Part shown: piece after piece, positions 1-11,404 of the stretch | How the letters are laid out: each line of letters begins with the position of its first letter | Numbering within the stretch: the stretch's first letter is position 1 | Source of the DNA: Amphibalanus amphitrite | Taxonomy: Eukaryota > Arthropoda > Thecostraca > Balanomorpha > Balanidae | Reading direction: 5' to 3' | Assembly: GCF_019059575.1 (NCBI RefSeq) | Contig: NW_024882021.1 | Span: forward strand, 124,001-188,000 | Length of the DNA stretch: 64,000 bases | Position numbers and translations under genes: made by a program | The notes under the pieces: model-generated | The model's database searches: none | What the model saw: only the letters and a program-made list of their open reading frames with translations | What the model was told of the DNA's origin: nothing

Positions 1-250
1 GCCCCAATGTCATCACCTCAGGTCACGAATGGTATCTTACAGTTTTCGCGATTCGCCAATAACTTTTGATAGAGGCAAGCTAGAGCGATGAAAATGCCTT
101 ATTTATAGCTGTGTTCAGCTCGGTGTTACAGATGGACCGATATGTCATATGACCCTTTCCAGTAAGTTCACGACATAGACCACTATATACCATATATATA
201 ATATATACAGTGGCTTATAGTGGTTTATGTTCACGACCTTGATCTGAGGT
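1..250. repeat. dispersed AGGTCA-rich repeat, cut by window edge
   Basis: This stretch is a diverged copy of 61,325-61,525. The two share a run that begins with GTCACGAATGGTATCT and continues through AACTTTTGATAGAGGCA and AGAGCGATGAAAA to TGACCCTTTCC. It belongs to the family of repeats with many TGACCT/AGGTCA words that recurs through the window. No coding potential is seen. Its left end is outside the window. Confidence 0.6.
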
Positions 251-1988
251 CAAATTTTCAAGTTGACCGTTCAAGGTCAAATTAGGGGAAGCTGGGGGAA
301 GCCCGGCATAGTAAGCTCTTTTTCATTTTTATTACATACCAAACGTGCTGTATAAAATGTTGATATCCTGTTAGCTAGATAAGTTAATTGGCCATGTTTT
401 CCCAAAAATTCGGTTTCGTGGAAATAGTATAAGGTTGAGAAAATCGAGTTTTAAACAAGTGTTGATTTTTCTGGGGTAAGCCCGGCATAGGGGTAACGCC
501 GGCCACCTCTCCAGTGCTTTACAACGAGATGATGAAACCATTATGTGAACTGGTATTTTAGCTAGCGTCTACCACATATCCTCTTGAGTCCCGCCAATTA
601 GCCCATGAATGGAGAGCAACGAAACTTTTTTGGTTGAGAGCTTTGGTGCCAATAATGACCATATTGGTGACATTTCAGCCATGAAGGTGATCGCGCATGC
701 GCAATGACATGCATACTGTGATATACAAAAATACTCAAAGCCTATAAAATATGACTGAAATGCAACCCATGAAAACTTCCATACAATCACCAAAGTGTAT
801 TTTTTCGTTTGTTTAGGGCGTAAAATGGCTAATAGTATTGACACGTTTAATTATCAACACCGTTCGCCATTAACGTCCACTTCTTCTGCCCCTTGCCCAC
901 TGCTCTTAGGTCTTTAGTTGCCATTTCCTTTGAAGACATGGAACTTGTAGCACCTGTTGCGAATCGATAAGCAGTAGAGGAAGACCTTGCAGCATTATCT
1001 GAAGCGACATCTCTAAAAAAATCGCCGTACGGTGTGTTTTAGAAAGGTGCTTGCCTATGTCTTTGTGCTTAGGGGTCGGATTCTAATTTATCGAGCGATT
1101 TATCAAACTTTGAGCGAGGATCTACGGTCATTGAGGTCACCAACGATTTGAAGAATGTCAACGCTCAACTACAGAGCCACTTGAAGGCATAATGCTGTGT
1201 GTGAGCCACAAAAATGGCTTTAACTAAACCAGCGACCATGTATACTACAGTATACATGACTAGTCCTAGGCACAGTCCGTTGTATACTGACGTTTACATT
1301 TCTCCGTCGTGCAGGATCCCGTTGGTCACTCGGGTGTACATTTATTTTTTCAGAGGCCAATTCCTCCCAATAATTGTAGTGCTACTTCTTAAGCACGTCT
1401 CAAAATTTTTCAGACCAAGGACATTAGTATACCTTAGTATACATGACCTTTAACTCTTTCTGAGAAGTTTCAAACATACAATTTTGTTTACAAAACCTGC
1501 AAGCAATGATCAATAACGAATGGTTATGTTAGCAAAACAACAGTTTTCAATGAGTCATACTCTCAAAAAGAAATAACCCGAAAATAATTAGGAGACGTGC
1601 CTCTATGCTGCGACCGCCGAGATGCCGGGAAGATTGAAGCGCTGAGGCGTCAACAAATTCAACTTGAGGATATAAATTTAGCCACCAGGTGGCGGACCAT
1701 GGCATGATGAATGCAACGCATGGCCATGAAATAGCCTAGCATTTAGTGAATTCCGTAGAGATCGACATAAGACGATGTATACCCCAGTATACAAAAAGAA
1801 CCAAGAGTATATACAGTACGGGTCGATAAAAATCGTAATGCAAAATTGACAAGAATGTGTATTTCGAAATTCCTTAATTTTTTTAACCTAAATGCATCAT
1901 ATTGCATATCATTCGACTTGGCTGATGAAGAAGAACACAACGACACCATTTTTGAAGCTCTAGCTCCATTGTCTGTCGCGTTATCTGC
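251..1988. other. no gene recognised
   Basis: AT-rich sequence with only short open frames that resemble nothing I know. Two copies of a GGGGTAAGCCCGGCATAG-like phrase occur near 295 and 475. A cluster of GTATAC words lies between 1,238 and 1,443, another near 1,780. I see no splice-bounded exon. Confidence 0.4.
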
Positions 1989-2130
1989 AAAAACGTAGTT
2001 TGACCCTACTATGCTTTTCAGACCCCATGAGACCCTAATTTTCGGCGATGATTTATTTACTATTTGTCCAATTCGCTTCAAATTTTCACAATGCACATTT
2101 CAGCTCAAGCGCCAATTTTAGCCAATATGG
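1989..2130 (+). repeat. dispersed repeat, inverted copy at 5,322-5,456
   Basis: The segment with CAGACCCCATGAGACCCTAA, a stretch ending GCCAATTTTAGCC, and an intervening AATTTTCGGCGATGAT reappears in reverse complement at 5,322-5,456. The two copies are diverged. Neither shows clear terminal repeats or target duplications, so the element class is unknown. Confidence 0.6.
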
Positions 2131-2192
2131 TTACGGAGCGAGCGAAGCGAGCGTAGTCTTTCCTTAGATTAACGGAAATTTCTGAGTATGAG

Positions 2193-2222
2193 CGGCCGGC
2201 CGGCCGGCCGGCCGGCCGGCCG
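2193..2222. repeat. (GGCC)n microsatellite
   Basis: About 30 bp of perfect alternating GGCC/CCGG units, directly before a longer tandem array. Confidence 0.95.
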
Positions 2223-2790
2223 TGGTCACGCTTTTGCGAGGCTTATATCTCAGCAACCACTTGACCGATTTACATGCGGTAAATTTTGTAGGGTAGCTTC
2301 ATTCCTTCTACCAAGTATTGGACTATTCCCGATGCATGTGGGTGACCCCTTATGCACGTGCCACGTGCAAAACGAAGAGGTGTCAGTTTTGTAATTGTTG
2401 CAATATCTCGGTAACTACTTGGCCGATTGCGCTGAAAGTTGGCATGTAGGTAGGCACCCACTAGACACTGCATATCCATGTGCCAGAGTTGGGGTGCTGC
2501 TGCACGTGCGCACGTGCAGGGGTCGTTTCCAGATCTCGAGAACGGCTCGACCGATTGCGCTCAAATTTGGTACACAGTTAGGGACCGGTTAGTAGGGTGC
2601 CGTGCACAAGTCAGTTGGGACCCATTTTGCGCGTGCGCACGTGCAGGGTGCCGCTTCCAGATCTCGAGAACGGCTGGGCCGATTGTGCCCAAATTTGGCA
2701 CATCGCTAGAGACCGTTTAGTAGGGTGCCGTGCACAAGTCAGTTGGAGGTACCCCCTCACAATTTCGCACGTGCAAGGCCCACCCTCTCG
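2223..2790 (+). repeat. tandem array of about 130-bp units
   Basis: Four diverged units. Each has a phrase like ATCTCGAGAACGGCT(C/G)G followed by CCGATTG, then AAATTTGG or AAGTTGG, then CACGTGC words (E-box/CACGTG type) at the unit junction. The last two units are most alike: both have GTAGGGTGCCGTGCACAAGT followed by CAGTTGG. Open frames here are artefacts of the repeat. Confidence 0.75.
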
Positions 2791-5321
2791 CTCGCTCCGT
2801 TAGTCGCCCCAAAAGGCGTTATACTGGTCTCTTAACAAAATATCAAATTTTAGGGTACTTGTCGTTGCCTCGTAATGTTAAAATCGGCTCCGTAAATCCG
2901 TCAGTGGAGTAGAGGCTATCCGTGCGTAGGTGTGACGTCACAAACACGTGACCATTAAGCTCCGCCCTCCCGGCGGACGGGGTAGTGACCTTGGCCGGTC
3001 AGTCGGCTGCGTGGAGCGGGCGGGGCAAGGCGGGGCAGTAGCTGTCGCACCGGGGCGGCTCGCATGGACCGTAGCTGCCGTGCAGTTGTCGTTGCAGCCG
3101 TAATTTCATCGAATGAGCTAAATAGCGCGCATAAGTAACGCACCAGCTGAAGCCCTCGACTAATCGTATCTATCACAAATGTACGTACACCTTGTTCAGT
3201 CACAAGAAATATATATTTCCACACAAGATTCGGGGCTTGCGAAAAAACGCGCATAAAAGACGCTGTTGATTTCAAATGATTGCGTAAGATTATGTATCAC
3301 GTCAGACTACGTCAAAATTGCTAAACAGAATCACCATTAACATGATGCAATTTATGCGTTTGATATATGAAATTTGATTAGGAATGTATGCCGGCGTGAT
3401 CGATTTATATCATCCCGGTGCAACATAAGCATTGAACACCTTCAGGACTAATCCATTTGATCATCGACTTGGGTTGAGGAGGTCGCCAGGCTAACTTTGC
3501 CCCCAGAGCTTGTGTGTTGAAATACAAACATGAAAAGTAAAAGCCTAGAGATAGTTTCCTCACCATTGAGGACATAACTACTGTTACTTAAGTTTTACAA
3601 AAATGATGCGAGTTTATTGCCATGATCGTTCTCGTGTAGTGCCCAACGTCCGCCTGCCACATTGCTATTTCTTTTTGTGCACGTCTTAACAATATAACAC
3701 ACACATGACACCGCGATTAAGGCCATTTCTACCATACGACACATTACGCTGCTACCCCACCCGGCGCCCCGCACCGCTTCACGAATCACGAATACGGTCG
3801 TTTCGCTGGAGCGATGCCCCAGGCAATCGGCCGTGCCCTGCCCGAGACTCTTCATCCTACCTTGTTGCTTTCTGCGCCTTCCTCGGCACTGCCAAATATA
3901 TCAATATTTTTGGGTCAAGCAGAGGCTTACACATGATCTTATAGGTAATCGGGTAGTGACCTTGCCCAACCTGACGATGAGATAGGTGCAACTCCGGCTT
4001 AAATAAATGTTCAGAGTCCAAGAGTCTCTCCATCTTTCCTTCTACGGCCGGTTCCGTTCCAATAGATCCTACCTTGATTCTGATCATTCTGAATATTCTG
4101 AGCTGGTTCGACGTTTAAAGGTAGTGTGCCAGCTTTCTTGGACCGTATGGAGTTAATGGCCCAGATAAGGAGAACCGGATTTTTAGAACTTATCCATACC
4201 TTCAAAACTCATGGAAACGTCTTAAATTCTTCAAATTTTGAGTACCCCAGTGCGAAATTCGCCCCGACGGGTTGTCGGTCGTACCCCAACCACATTTCAC
4301 ACCACTATGAACAATAAATGCACACACTGAAATCGCTATTACCGATATGCTCATCCAATCAAGTTTCGATAAACCCGTTCATCATCATCATCTGCGGTTT
4401 CGAACACGCCTGTTAGGTGGCTTCTGATGCTCGTCGAGGTCGGAATTTCCAAATACGCGTGGTGCGTCGGGCCGCGCGCTCTGACTTCGGCCAAGAAAAA
4501 TGCGTCAGCTGATCATTGTCATTTCTGCCACTTGCGTGTGGTGAAATGGGGTCATAACTTATAAGACGGCTTTTTCATATCAATTATTTTACATAAAATC
4601 ATATTTCAAACCATAAATAATGTTCGACAGCCAAATAAAAGAAACAATACCAATACGGGCTTACAGTTTAAGGCTCGACATTGTGTTGTCTACGATTAGA
4701 CAGCTGATAACTCATTCCCGTACGTCGTATGGTCGTAACACTATAATGACCTTTGCTTATTGTCACAAGTGCGCCGCATTCGCGATTGTTGCCCGACGCC
4801 TGTTTGCAGGTGAGCCCACTACAGTTGTTATACATATCTAAAAACCGAAAAACTTTTAGGCGAAAAAGGCACTATTCCAGGCCCATTTTTGATTTTTGTT
4901 GCGATATTAGGTAAAAACAGAAGCTTCTTATCCTAGGAAAAATAAAATGGGAAATCTTTCAAAGGTGGAAAATAAGGTGAAGAGGATACCAAATGCCCTC
5001 AAACGGATAATTTTTTGGCTTTCGTCCCGAAACAACTTTGCCAGCTTCCACTTGTCTCCAGTATCCACTTGTCCACTTGTCTCCAGGAGCGGGACCTATG
5101 TGGTCCCGCTCCGACCTCTCCGTGGTGCTGACACCGACTGAAGCGGCATTGACCCATCGCGGTCACGGCCAGTGGGCGGAGTTTAGTTGGGCCCGGCGTG
5201 ATTGGCCAGCGCTCCTATCCAATCCGGTGCGGTAGCGAGCGAGCCTCTATCCGGGTGCAAAAACTGATTAACATTACGAGCCAACGACAAGTGCTCTAAA
5301 TTTTGATATTTTGTTAAGAGA
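2791..5321. other. no gene recognised; GC-rich patch and one hairpin
   Basis: Nothing with gene-like structure. A GC-rich patch lies at about 2,955-3,080. A strong hairpin lies at 5,086-5,112: stem GGAGCGGGACC, loop TATGT, stem GGTCCCGCTCC. Weak open frames near 3,600-3,950 on both strands have no recognisable motif. Confidence 0.4.
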
Positions 5322-5456
5322 CCATATTGACAAAAATTGGCGCTTGAGCTCGAATATCGTCTGCCAAAATTTCAAGCTAATTGGACAAAAATTGAAGAAA
5401 TTATCGCCGAAAATTAGGGTCTCATGGGGTCTGAAATGCATAGTAGTTGACCTCAA
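5322..5456 (-). repeat. dispersed repeat, inverted copy of 1,989-2,130
   Basis: Reverse-complement match to 1,989-2,130, including TTAGGGTCTCATGGGGTCTG and AAAAATTGGCGCTTGAGCT. Confidence 0.6.
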
Positions 5457-6570
5457 GTGACATGACTGTTCCTGTAGCATACAAACATAAACTTAGTCAC
5501 TTATTGATATAAACTGATGGAGGGTAAATTAAAAATGGAGCGTTAAAATGGAGCGGATATTTCCCATATTGTACAGTAAAAACCAGGCAAGCAATCGCCC
5601 TTCATCCATATACCTGATACTTATAGGCACTGGAATAGAGCGACAGGCCGAAGAGGCTTTGTCTATGATAACATGTTTATTTTCGAAATTTATCTTTGAT
5701 CTAGGTGTAAACCAAACCTACTCAGTACCTATTATCTCATGGAAAACAGTGGTATAGTGGCATTGCTCTCGGTTGGAGGTAAGCTTGGCCACTCGCCCGG
5801 AGTTACCCCAATGTGCTAATTCTTATTTTAGAACAGCGATGTTCGAAAAAATGTCATACTAAGCCAGCCGGCCTCATCACCCCTCACTACAAACACTTAA
5901 ACGGTCCTTACATAACATTCGTATAAATATTAGCACTGTATGGTATAACATTAATGGTGCAACATATCTCACCTTTTAGCTAAAAACCCTTAAAATATCA
6001 TTTTTCCTTTCTAACTTTAACAATATACAATTCTTGTTAGCTTTAACTTTTTTTGTTGGCGTTACCTTAGCTGTCACGCTGAAAGGACAAACAGTTGAGC
6101 ATTTTATTGTGAATAATTTAGCCGGAAACGGGGTGGCCGGGCTTCCCCCGGCTTTCAGCTAGTTCATTCGATGCGCTTGACGAGAGGAACACGATGCCGG
6201 TAAAAGTAAGCTCGTGCAAGATTTCAGTCAAAAGCTATTGCAGAAAAACTGCCCCCGCAACAAGCTCTATTTTGGCAGTTTTTGCCCCCCCCCCCCTGCA
6301 TGCAAACCCGTTGTCGTTAGGTCAAATCTGAGAGACACACTCAGAAAGTGTTAATAGGGTTATGAAATGCACTTTCCCGGAGCGCTGTAGCTCTATTGTT
6401 TTAGAGTTATGCGTCGGTTTGTTGAAAATTGTCGACATTCGACTTCAAAATCGGCGAAATTTGGCCTTCAATGAACTCGTATAATTTATGACCTGACCTT
6501 CGACTTGACCTAAAAAGAGACCGAAGTAGTTTCTTCATTATTTGTACGCTCTTTCGAATATTTGCGAAAA
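5457..6570. other. no gene recognised
   Basis: AT-rich, with a poly-C run near 6,287. No exon or repeat boundary could be supported. Confidence 0.4.
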
Positions 6571-6578
6571 ACCACAGG

Positions 6579-6879
6579 CAGGGCTGCGGAGTCGATGGAT
6601 TTTCGGCGACTCCGACTCCGACTCCGACTCCGGCTTTCAAAAACCAGCTCCGATTCCGACTCCGACTCCGGGCAGAATTGTCGACTCCGACCGACTCCAA
6701 CTCCCGACTCCGCAGACCTAGCAGGGCTGCGGAGTCGACAGATTTTCGGTGACTCCGACTCCGACTCCAGCTCGGGTTTCTAAAATCGACTCCGACTCCG
6801 ACTCCGACTCCGACTCCGGTCACAACTGTCGACTCCGACCGACTCCGACTCCGACTCCGACTCCGACTCCGCAGCCCTG
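6579..6879. mobile_element. hAT-type MITE made of GGAGTC minisatellite, copy 1
   Basis: The element begins CAGGGCTGCGGAGTCGA and ends in its inverted form, GACTCCGCAGCCCTG. It is flanked by 8-bp near-identical duplications, ACCACAGG (6,571-6,578) and ACCACAAG (6,880-6,887). The inside is almost entirely GACTCC/GGAGTC hexamers in two head-to-tail half units. An 8-bp duplication with CAGGG termini is the hAT signature (family knowledge). Copies 2 and 3 lie at 11,474 and 46,672. Serine/arginine-rich open frames here are translation of the hexamer and not genes. Confidence 0.8.
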
Positions 6880-6887
6880 ACCACAAG

Positions 6888-7322
6888 GGGGCCCGTGGTT
6901 TTTCGCAGATAACTCAGAGACGGCTTCAGTACTTCTCCGGACTTTAATTCTACACAACTCCTGAAGAAAAAGTTGTTCACGGAGAAAAATCGCAGAAAAT
7001 CAGAGTTTCTACTTAGCGACTCAAACATTGAACTGTAGGTACAAAAAGGTATGGCAAACAAAATGGATATATCTAAATTTCAAAATTATAATAATCCCTA
7101 GATCTATCGACTTTCTAACTCAAAATTTAGCTTTCTTGGAATATTTTTTGAAATTTGGGGAAATTTTCAAAAACCGGAATATATGTCAGAGAACCTTACG
7201 AGCGCGGGTTAAGGGAGCTACTTAATACTTATGCCCCCCACACCCCGCCCTCCCAGCCGGGTGCATGGAAAATATGATGGAAAGCAATCCAGAGCTGACA
7301 AATTGACCACAGGTGCCGAAAA
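6888..7322. other. no gene; end of a TTAA-type repeat
   Basis: AT-rich sequence related to the AGGTCA/TTAA family: a GTGGTTTTTCGCAGATAACTC phrase at the left, and GAGCGCGGG directly followed by TTAA at 7,209-7,212, the usual outer end of that family. No coding sequence is seen. Confidence 0.4.
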
Positions 7323-7608
7323 GACACACCTACATATCGACACCGTTTTTTTAAACCCCACATTTGTTCTCCGGTGAATTTCAGACAAGTTGGTTAGAGA
7401 CCTTCAAAAAAAGGTACAATCACTCGATTTTCCTCAAGTTTGTCTGTCTTGGCAGATAAAACAATACCAGAACAGGCCTACGAACACACATATTTGATCA
7501 GGATCGGACGATTGGACACTTTTAAAAGGAGATCTTTCGTGCCTCCCGGAAATTCACGGGAGAGCAGATGTGGGGTTTAAAAAAAAAGGTGTCGATATAA
7601 GGTGTGAC
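7323..7608. mobile_element. foldback/MITE with about 60-bp terminal inverted repeats
   Basis: The left end (GACACACCTACATATCGACA, then CC, T-run, AAACCCCACAT) is repeated in reverse complement at 7,549-7,608 (ATGTGGGGTTT, A-run, GGTGTCGATATAAGGTGTG). The arms are about 60 bp and nearly identical except for A-run length. No clear target duplication was found, so the superfamily is undecided. Confidence 0.6.
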
Positions 7609-7836
7609 AAAAACGACAGCACTATAAATATGCACCGCGCTTTGAAGGACATTGGTCTGGTCACACTTCCTGCATTATACCTACTAAGTCCCACTTAAAA
7701 AGAAAGTTTTGACCGCGCCATTACCAATAATAAAAATCCTGGCAACTCGGAAGTTGCAGCACTCGGTAGTGGTGATGGGTGACACGATGAGTCGACCACC
7801 CGGATCCCGCTGGGACTGCCGCTGCTCCCGACTCAC

Positions 7837-7993
7837 CCGTGAAAGCTGTGCCAGAGAGCTGCTCGGCGTAGAGGCCGTACGGACACTTCTGAGGGTTATT
7901 CTGACCCTTCGGTAGCGCATCCGGGCAGCGCGGGTCACACGTGGCAAACTCGTTCCCAAAGCCACTTTGGTATTGCAACTGGTGCCACGCCAT
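7837..7993 (-). CDS. HGD: homogentisate 1,2-dioxygenase, 5' coding exon (partial gene)
   Basis: HGD is the cytosolic iron enzyme that opens the ring of homogentisate in tyrosine and phenylalanine breakdown. The exon reads from Met at 7,993 through [38 protein letters not shown] and TAFTG, the strongly conserved N-terminal block of the family. A consensus donor (ACGG then GTGAGT) follows at 7,836. Upstream, a TTTCAG at about 8,023 could be an acceptor, so the exon may begin there with the Met internal; human HGD has a tiny first exon. The next conserved block (CPR..N.R.WLYRI) is not found to the left inside the window, so the remaining exons lie beyond position 1, or the copy is a fragment. 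Identity is secure; gene integrity is not. Confidence 0.85.
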
Positions 7994-8535
7994 GGCTGCC
8001 TCCAGCCCTCCGGCTCGGCTTCCTGAAATTTAAACAGCGGAGACGACGGCCGGAATTGGTCAAAGAGTCATGCTACATAGTACATATCTTTCAATTCGGC
8101 AGGTCTATTGGTGGCTTTCTCGAAGTTAAGCGTTGAAACTTGCAAGGATCGTAACGAATAGGGAAAGGTGCCTAATCAGCGACCCCCTTAATTTGAACCG
8201 TCATTGCTCACGCTCGATGGGCGCTAGTATGCATTAACTATCAGATTGACGGCATACGTCAACAATTATACCTACCCTGATAGAAGACCAGAGGTTCTGG
8301 TTAACCGTGTCAAAATGAAACTGACTTCAGACAGACGTGTACCGTATAGGAATTCAGCCCATTATCGTTGAGCAGATAATGCATCGGCCTGAAAAAGTAC
8401 AGTAACAATGCCCAATTTTGGGTTTGTAGTCGGCCGATCCGTCCCCCCCCCTTCGAAAATCTGTGGCGACGCCCCTGATAGCATGTGAGTTCTGCATTAG
8501 CTCTGGGCACCCCAACCATTTTCACAAATCGATAC

Positions 8536-8655
8536 CCCTGGAAGGAGTATGCTGGTAGGATGTCTATATTGTCTAACTCCCGGTAGTGAGCGCTCGGGTC
8601 CGAGAGACGCTCCTCCGTCCGATGCAGCGGTGTGAAGATTCCCGACACAGACGAC
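8536..8655 (-). CDS. possible exon of unknown gene
   Basis: A candidate internal exon. An acceptor-like ACCGCAG precedes 8,655, and an open frame contains SGIFTPLHRTEERLSDPS followed by HYRELDNIDILPAYSFQG. A weak donor (GTATCG) lies at 8,535, but the frame stays open further left into a poly-C-bearing repeat. The composition is protein-like, but I do not recognise a family. It lies upstream of the HGD exon on the same strand and does not match any HGD segment I know. Confidence 0.25.
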
Positions 8656-9030
8656 CTGCGGTTGGTACTTCAAGGAGCGACACCGCGACCAGTTGTGAGC
8701 GAGTGGGGCGGAGCGTGTGCGGCTGGTGGGCACGGCTTACTTTGGTTTCTAAATCCTCCCGATTACCTACTTAGTATATGGATTATAGCCCTTGAGGTCA
8801 GGCCCCACGTTAGCAAGCTCTGCTGAAGCGGCTCTTGCAGCTGTAGGTATCAAGAATCAAGATAGTTATTCGAGGATTGGTTTTAAGGATGGAAATATGG
8901 TCCTGTAAAATTAAGCAGCTGCACAGTGGACGGGCTAAAATACACCAAAATTCTAAAATCCAACTGCGGATTCCAGAATCACCTACCGCTCGAAACACAC
9001 TACCCTGTGGTCCCAAGGTGTGGTCCCAAG

Positions 9031-9442
9031 TAGAGTTGCAAAGTTTTCCCAATGGGCTGCTACCGGCACCGCCCCGCCCCACAAACATTTTCTGGGATAC
9101 CGGCATGCTACCCCCAAGCAAAAAAAACCGCCAAATTACCGGCACACTAAAAAACCTGTATATATATCTGTAAAATGCTGCTAGGTTCTTGTGTTACCCC
9201 TACCCTTAGCAATGGAACTTCTACCACAAAATGTATTCTGCAGTGGCTAAGATTGCTGTTATTACAATTCAATAGCCTCTTAGTGTCCAAAGTTTGAATC
9301 ATATGCTGATAATTTTTTTTTGCAAAATCAAAAATACCGGCATGCTAACGGCAAGACATGTCAGATACCACGAAAAAAAAACCTGCGGTAGTGAAAAATT
9401 ACCGGCATGCCGGTAGTGCAGTAGGGAAATTTTGCAACTCTA
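9031..9442. mobile_element. hAT-type MITE with perfect 8-bp target duplication
   Basis: Terminal inverted repeats TAGAGTTGCAAAGTTTTCCC (left) and GGGAAATTTTGCAACTCTA (right) are flanked on both sides by GTCCCAAG (9,023-9,030 and 9,443-9,450). Subterminal ACCGGCATGCC words recur. Ac-like TA.AG.TG termini plus an 8-bp duplication are typical of hAT elements. It is 412 bp with no transposase, hence non-autonomous. Confidence 0.85.
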
Positions 9443-9450
9443 GTCCCAAG

Positions 9451-9790
9451 ACCCTAGTGCGCTCATTTCGCGGAGCCGGGAGCACTCACCTGAATACGCC
9501 TGTCCCGCCTCTAGGCCAGGTCAGAGCCGCCGTGCGTCGCGCGTCAGGGGCTGAGAGCGCCACACACCTCCCAACGCCCCGGCCTCAGCCTCACTGCTTA
9601 TACGGCCTTGACTTTGCGGGAGCGGGTCGCCCGGTCGGCTGGCTCGAGAGAGGGAGAGCGAGGGAGGGCGCCCGCTCTGGCGCGAGCCGGCGTGACGTCA
9701 CGCGGCAAGCTTCCCTGGTCGGCCGGTGACCGACCGGGAACTCAGGCCGGCCGTCCTCAGTGACACCGGTTGCCGACATTTTGCTCAGCA
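9451..9790. promoter_or_regulatory. GC-rich, promoter-like island with CRE
   Basis: A CpG-rich stretch containing a palindromic CGTGACGTCACG (CRE core TGACGTCA, 9,691-9,702) and several GC-box-like runs. It could be the promoter of a gene on the minus strand (HGD lies 1.5 kb further along), but no first exon links them. The call is inference from composition only. Confidence 0.25.
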
Positions 9791-10150
9791 CACAACAAGA
9801 TAAATTTGAACACGCGGCATATCCCAATTCCTAACACGACTTCTTAGATGCTCCGCCACGGTTTTACGGTTGAGGGGGGTGAGATTCAACACACCCAGCA
9901 CAGTGCACAGTGGTGTACATACATAGGTATACATAGGCATAGGTGTATAGTCGACTACAGAATAATGTTCCACTCCTCAGAAGCGATCAGTTGACCGGAG
10001 CGCTAAGTTGTGCCGTTTATCACGCAATTAAGCGTGTCGATTGTGAGCATTGGGACACTGAACTCAGCCCGTGTGATGCGGCACAGCCTAACACTCCAGG
10101 CAAATAATTGCCTGTGAAAAGTGAACATCATTTTGTAGTCGACTACACTA
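9791..10150. other. no gene; TAGTCGACTA palindromes
   Basis: No gene seen. The palindrome TAGTCGACTAC occurs near 9,946 and 10,135, the second just outside the TA-flanked MITE that follows. Confidence 0.35.
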
Positions 10151-10152
10151 TA

Positions 10153-10537
10153 TGTACAGCCCTCAGCAGACTGCGTGGTAGGCATTCTTTTTTCGACAAA
10201 ACCGATAATAACTCAGAGGCTATGCTATCAGTTGGTCAGAACTCACTGCAAATAGATGCGCCATGCTCCACTCCTTCGATTAGGTGTATCACTAAGCAAC
10301 GTATACGCCTTGTGTGGCAACAAAATGCAAAAGTTTGTTTTGGGGGCAAATATAAACTTTTGGATTTTGTTGCCGAACTAGAAGGAAAATGAATACGGTG
10401 ATGATGCCAATCTAAGGTGCGGAGTCTCGCGTGTCTTCCTGTTACGATTTGCGAATGACCGATAGCATAATATTCGCATTATTCTCGTTTTTGTCGAAAA
10501 AAGAATACCTACCACGCGGTTTGCAGAGGGCTGTACA
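10153..10537. mobile_element. TA-flanked MITE with about 100-bp inverted repeats
   Basis: The arms (TGTACAGCCCTC, GCGTGGTAGGCATTCTTTTT, CGACAAAACCGATAATAA on the left; their reverse complements at 10,435-10,537) are about 100 bp and diverged by a few substitutions. TA lies on both outer flanks (10,151-10,152 and 10,538-10,539). This fits a Tc1/mariner-type non-autonomous element, though TA alone is weak evidence. Confidence 0.6.
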
Positions 10538-10539
10538 TA

Positions 10540-11404
10540 GATCGGCATTCGGCATTACGGACGTGAATTTATTAGGGGGAGGGGTGCGGACACCCGCGAC
10601 CCTCCTCTGGTGGCGGAGCTTCTGAACATTACCACGCTCGTAAGTCGAGAGTGAGGCGGTGGTAGCACGGCATCGTCTGAGCTCTTCCCGTCCCCACATC
10701 CACCCAGTAGCGGCGGAACACCTTCAATTAAGGGGGGGGGGGGGCACTGCCGACTTTTGGTCCCATTATTTCCATGCAACGCCCATAGGGCTAATGTTGA
10801 AATGCGTAAATCAAAGGGGGCACGGTGCCCCGGTGCCCTCCCCGTTCCGCCGCCTATGCATCCACCTGGGAAGGATCGGATCTGACCCCATCCCCAGTCA
10901 AATGACTGCAAGTCCCAAAAAGTGATTTCTATTTTAGGGGAATACCAAGCAATTTTTTAGAACTCCGAGATGGCCATCATGAAAAACTAATAACTGTGCG
11001 ACGTTTTTTATTTACATTTTGCTGGTAAGCTCGGTTTTCGGCGATTTTTAAACAATAGAGACCATATTGTGACAAAGAATGCCTAACAAGGTTTGATCAC
11101 ATGACACATGCTTCAAACTTTCACAAAACATGTCAAATAACCCTCGCATGTGTATGGTGGGTCGGATCCTACAGCCCACCGCTAAAGTAATGTGTGGTTT
11201 TACCAATCTCAACGGATGGCTTTGACCGACGATTTTTAAATGCGGACTGATTGAAAAGAAGACGTCAATAGATAAAGTTGTAGCTGTAAGGGTGAAGATA
11301 CATGTAAGCTACATTTAAAGTATCGTTGCAGTCTGGCTATTCGTTCCTAGGCTTCAGAAGAAGAACATACCCATGACTGAAACCACACATTACTTACTGT
11401 GGAC
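10540..11404. other. no gene; repeat-like phrases
   Basis: No gene recognised. The phrase GTGCGGACACCCGCGACCCTC near 10,577 reappears in diverged form near 41,385-41,410, so at least part of this is an interspersed repeat. A poly-G run lies near 10,731-10,743. Confidence 0.35.

Noticed and set aside
3595-3944. Overlapping 79-86-codon frames on both strands as a small gene
   Set aside because: No recognisable motif, no splice signals and mutual antisense overlap; treated as chance.
6407-7061. Arg/Ser-rich proteins resembling splicing factors
   Set aside because: Translation of GGAGTC/GACTCC hexamers of the hAT-type MITE; the same peptides appear at 11.5 and 46.8 kb with the element.
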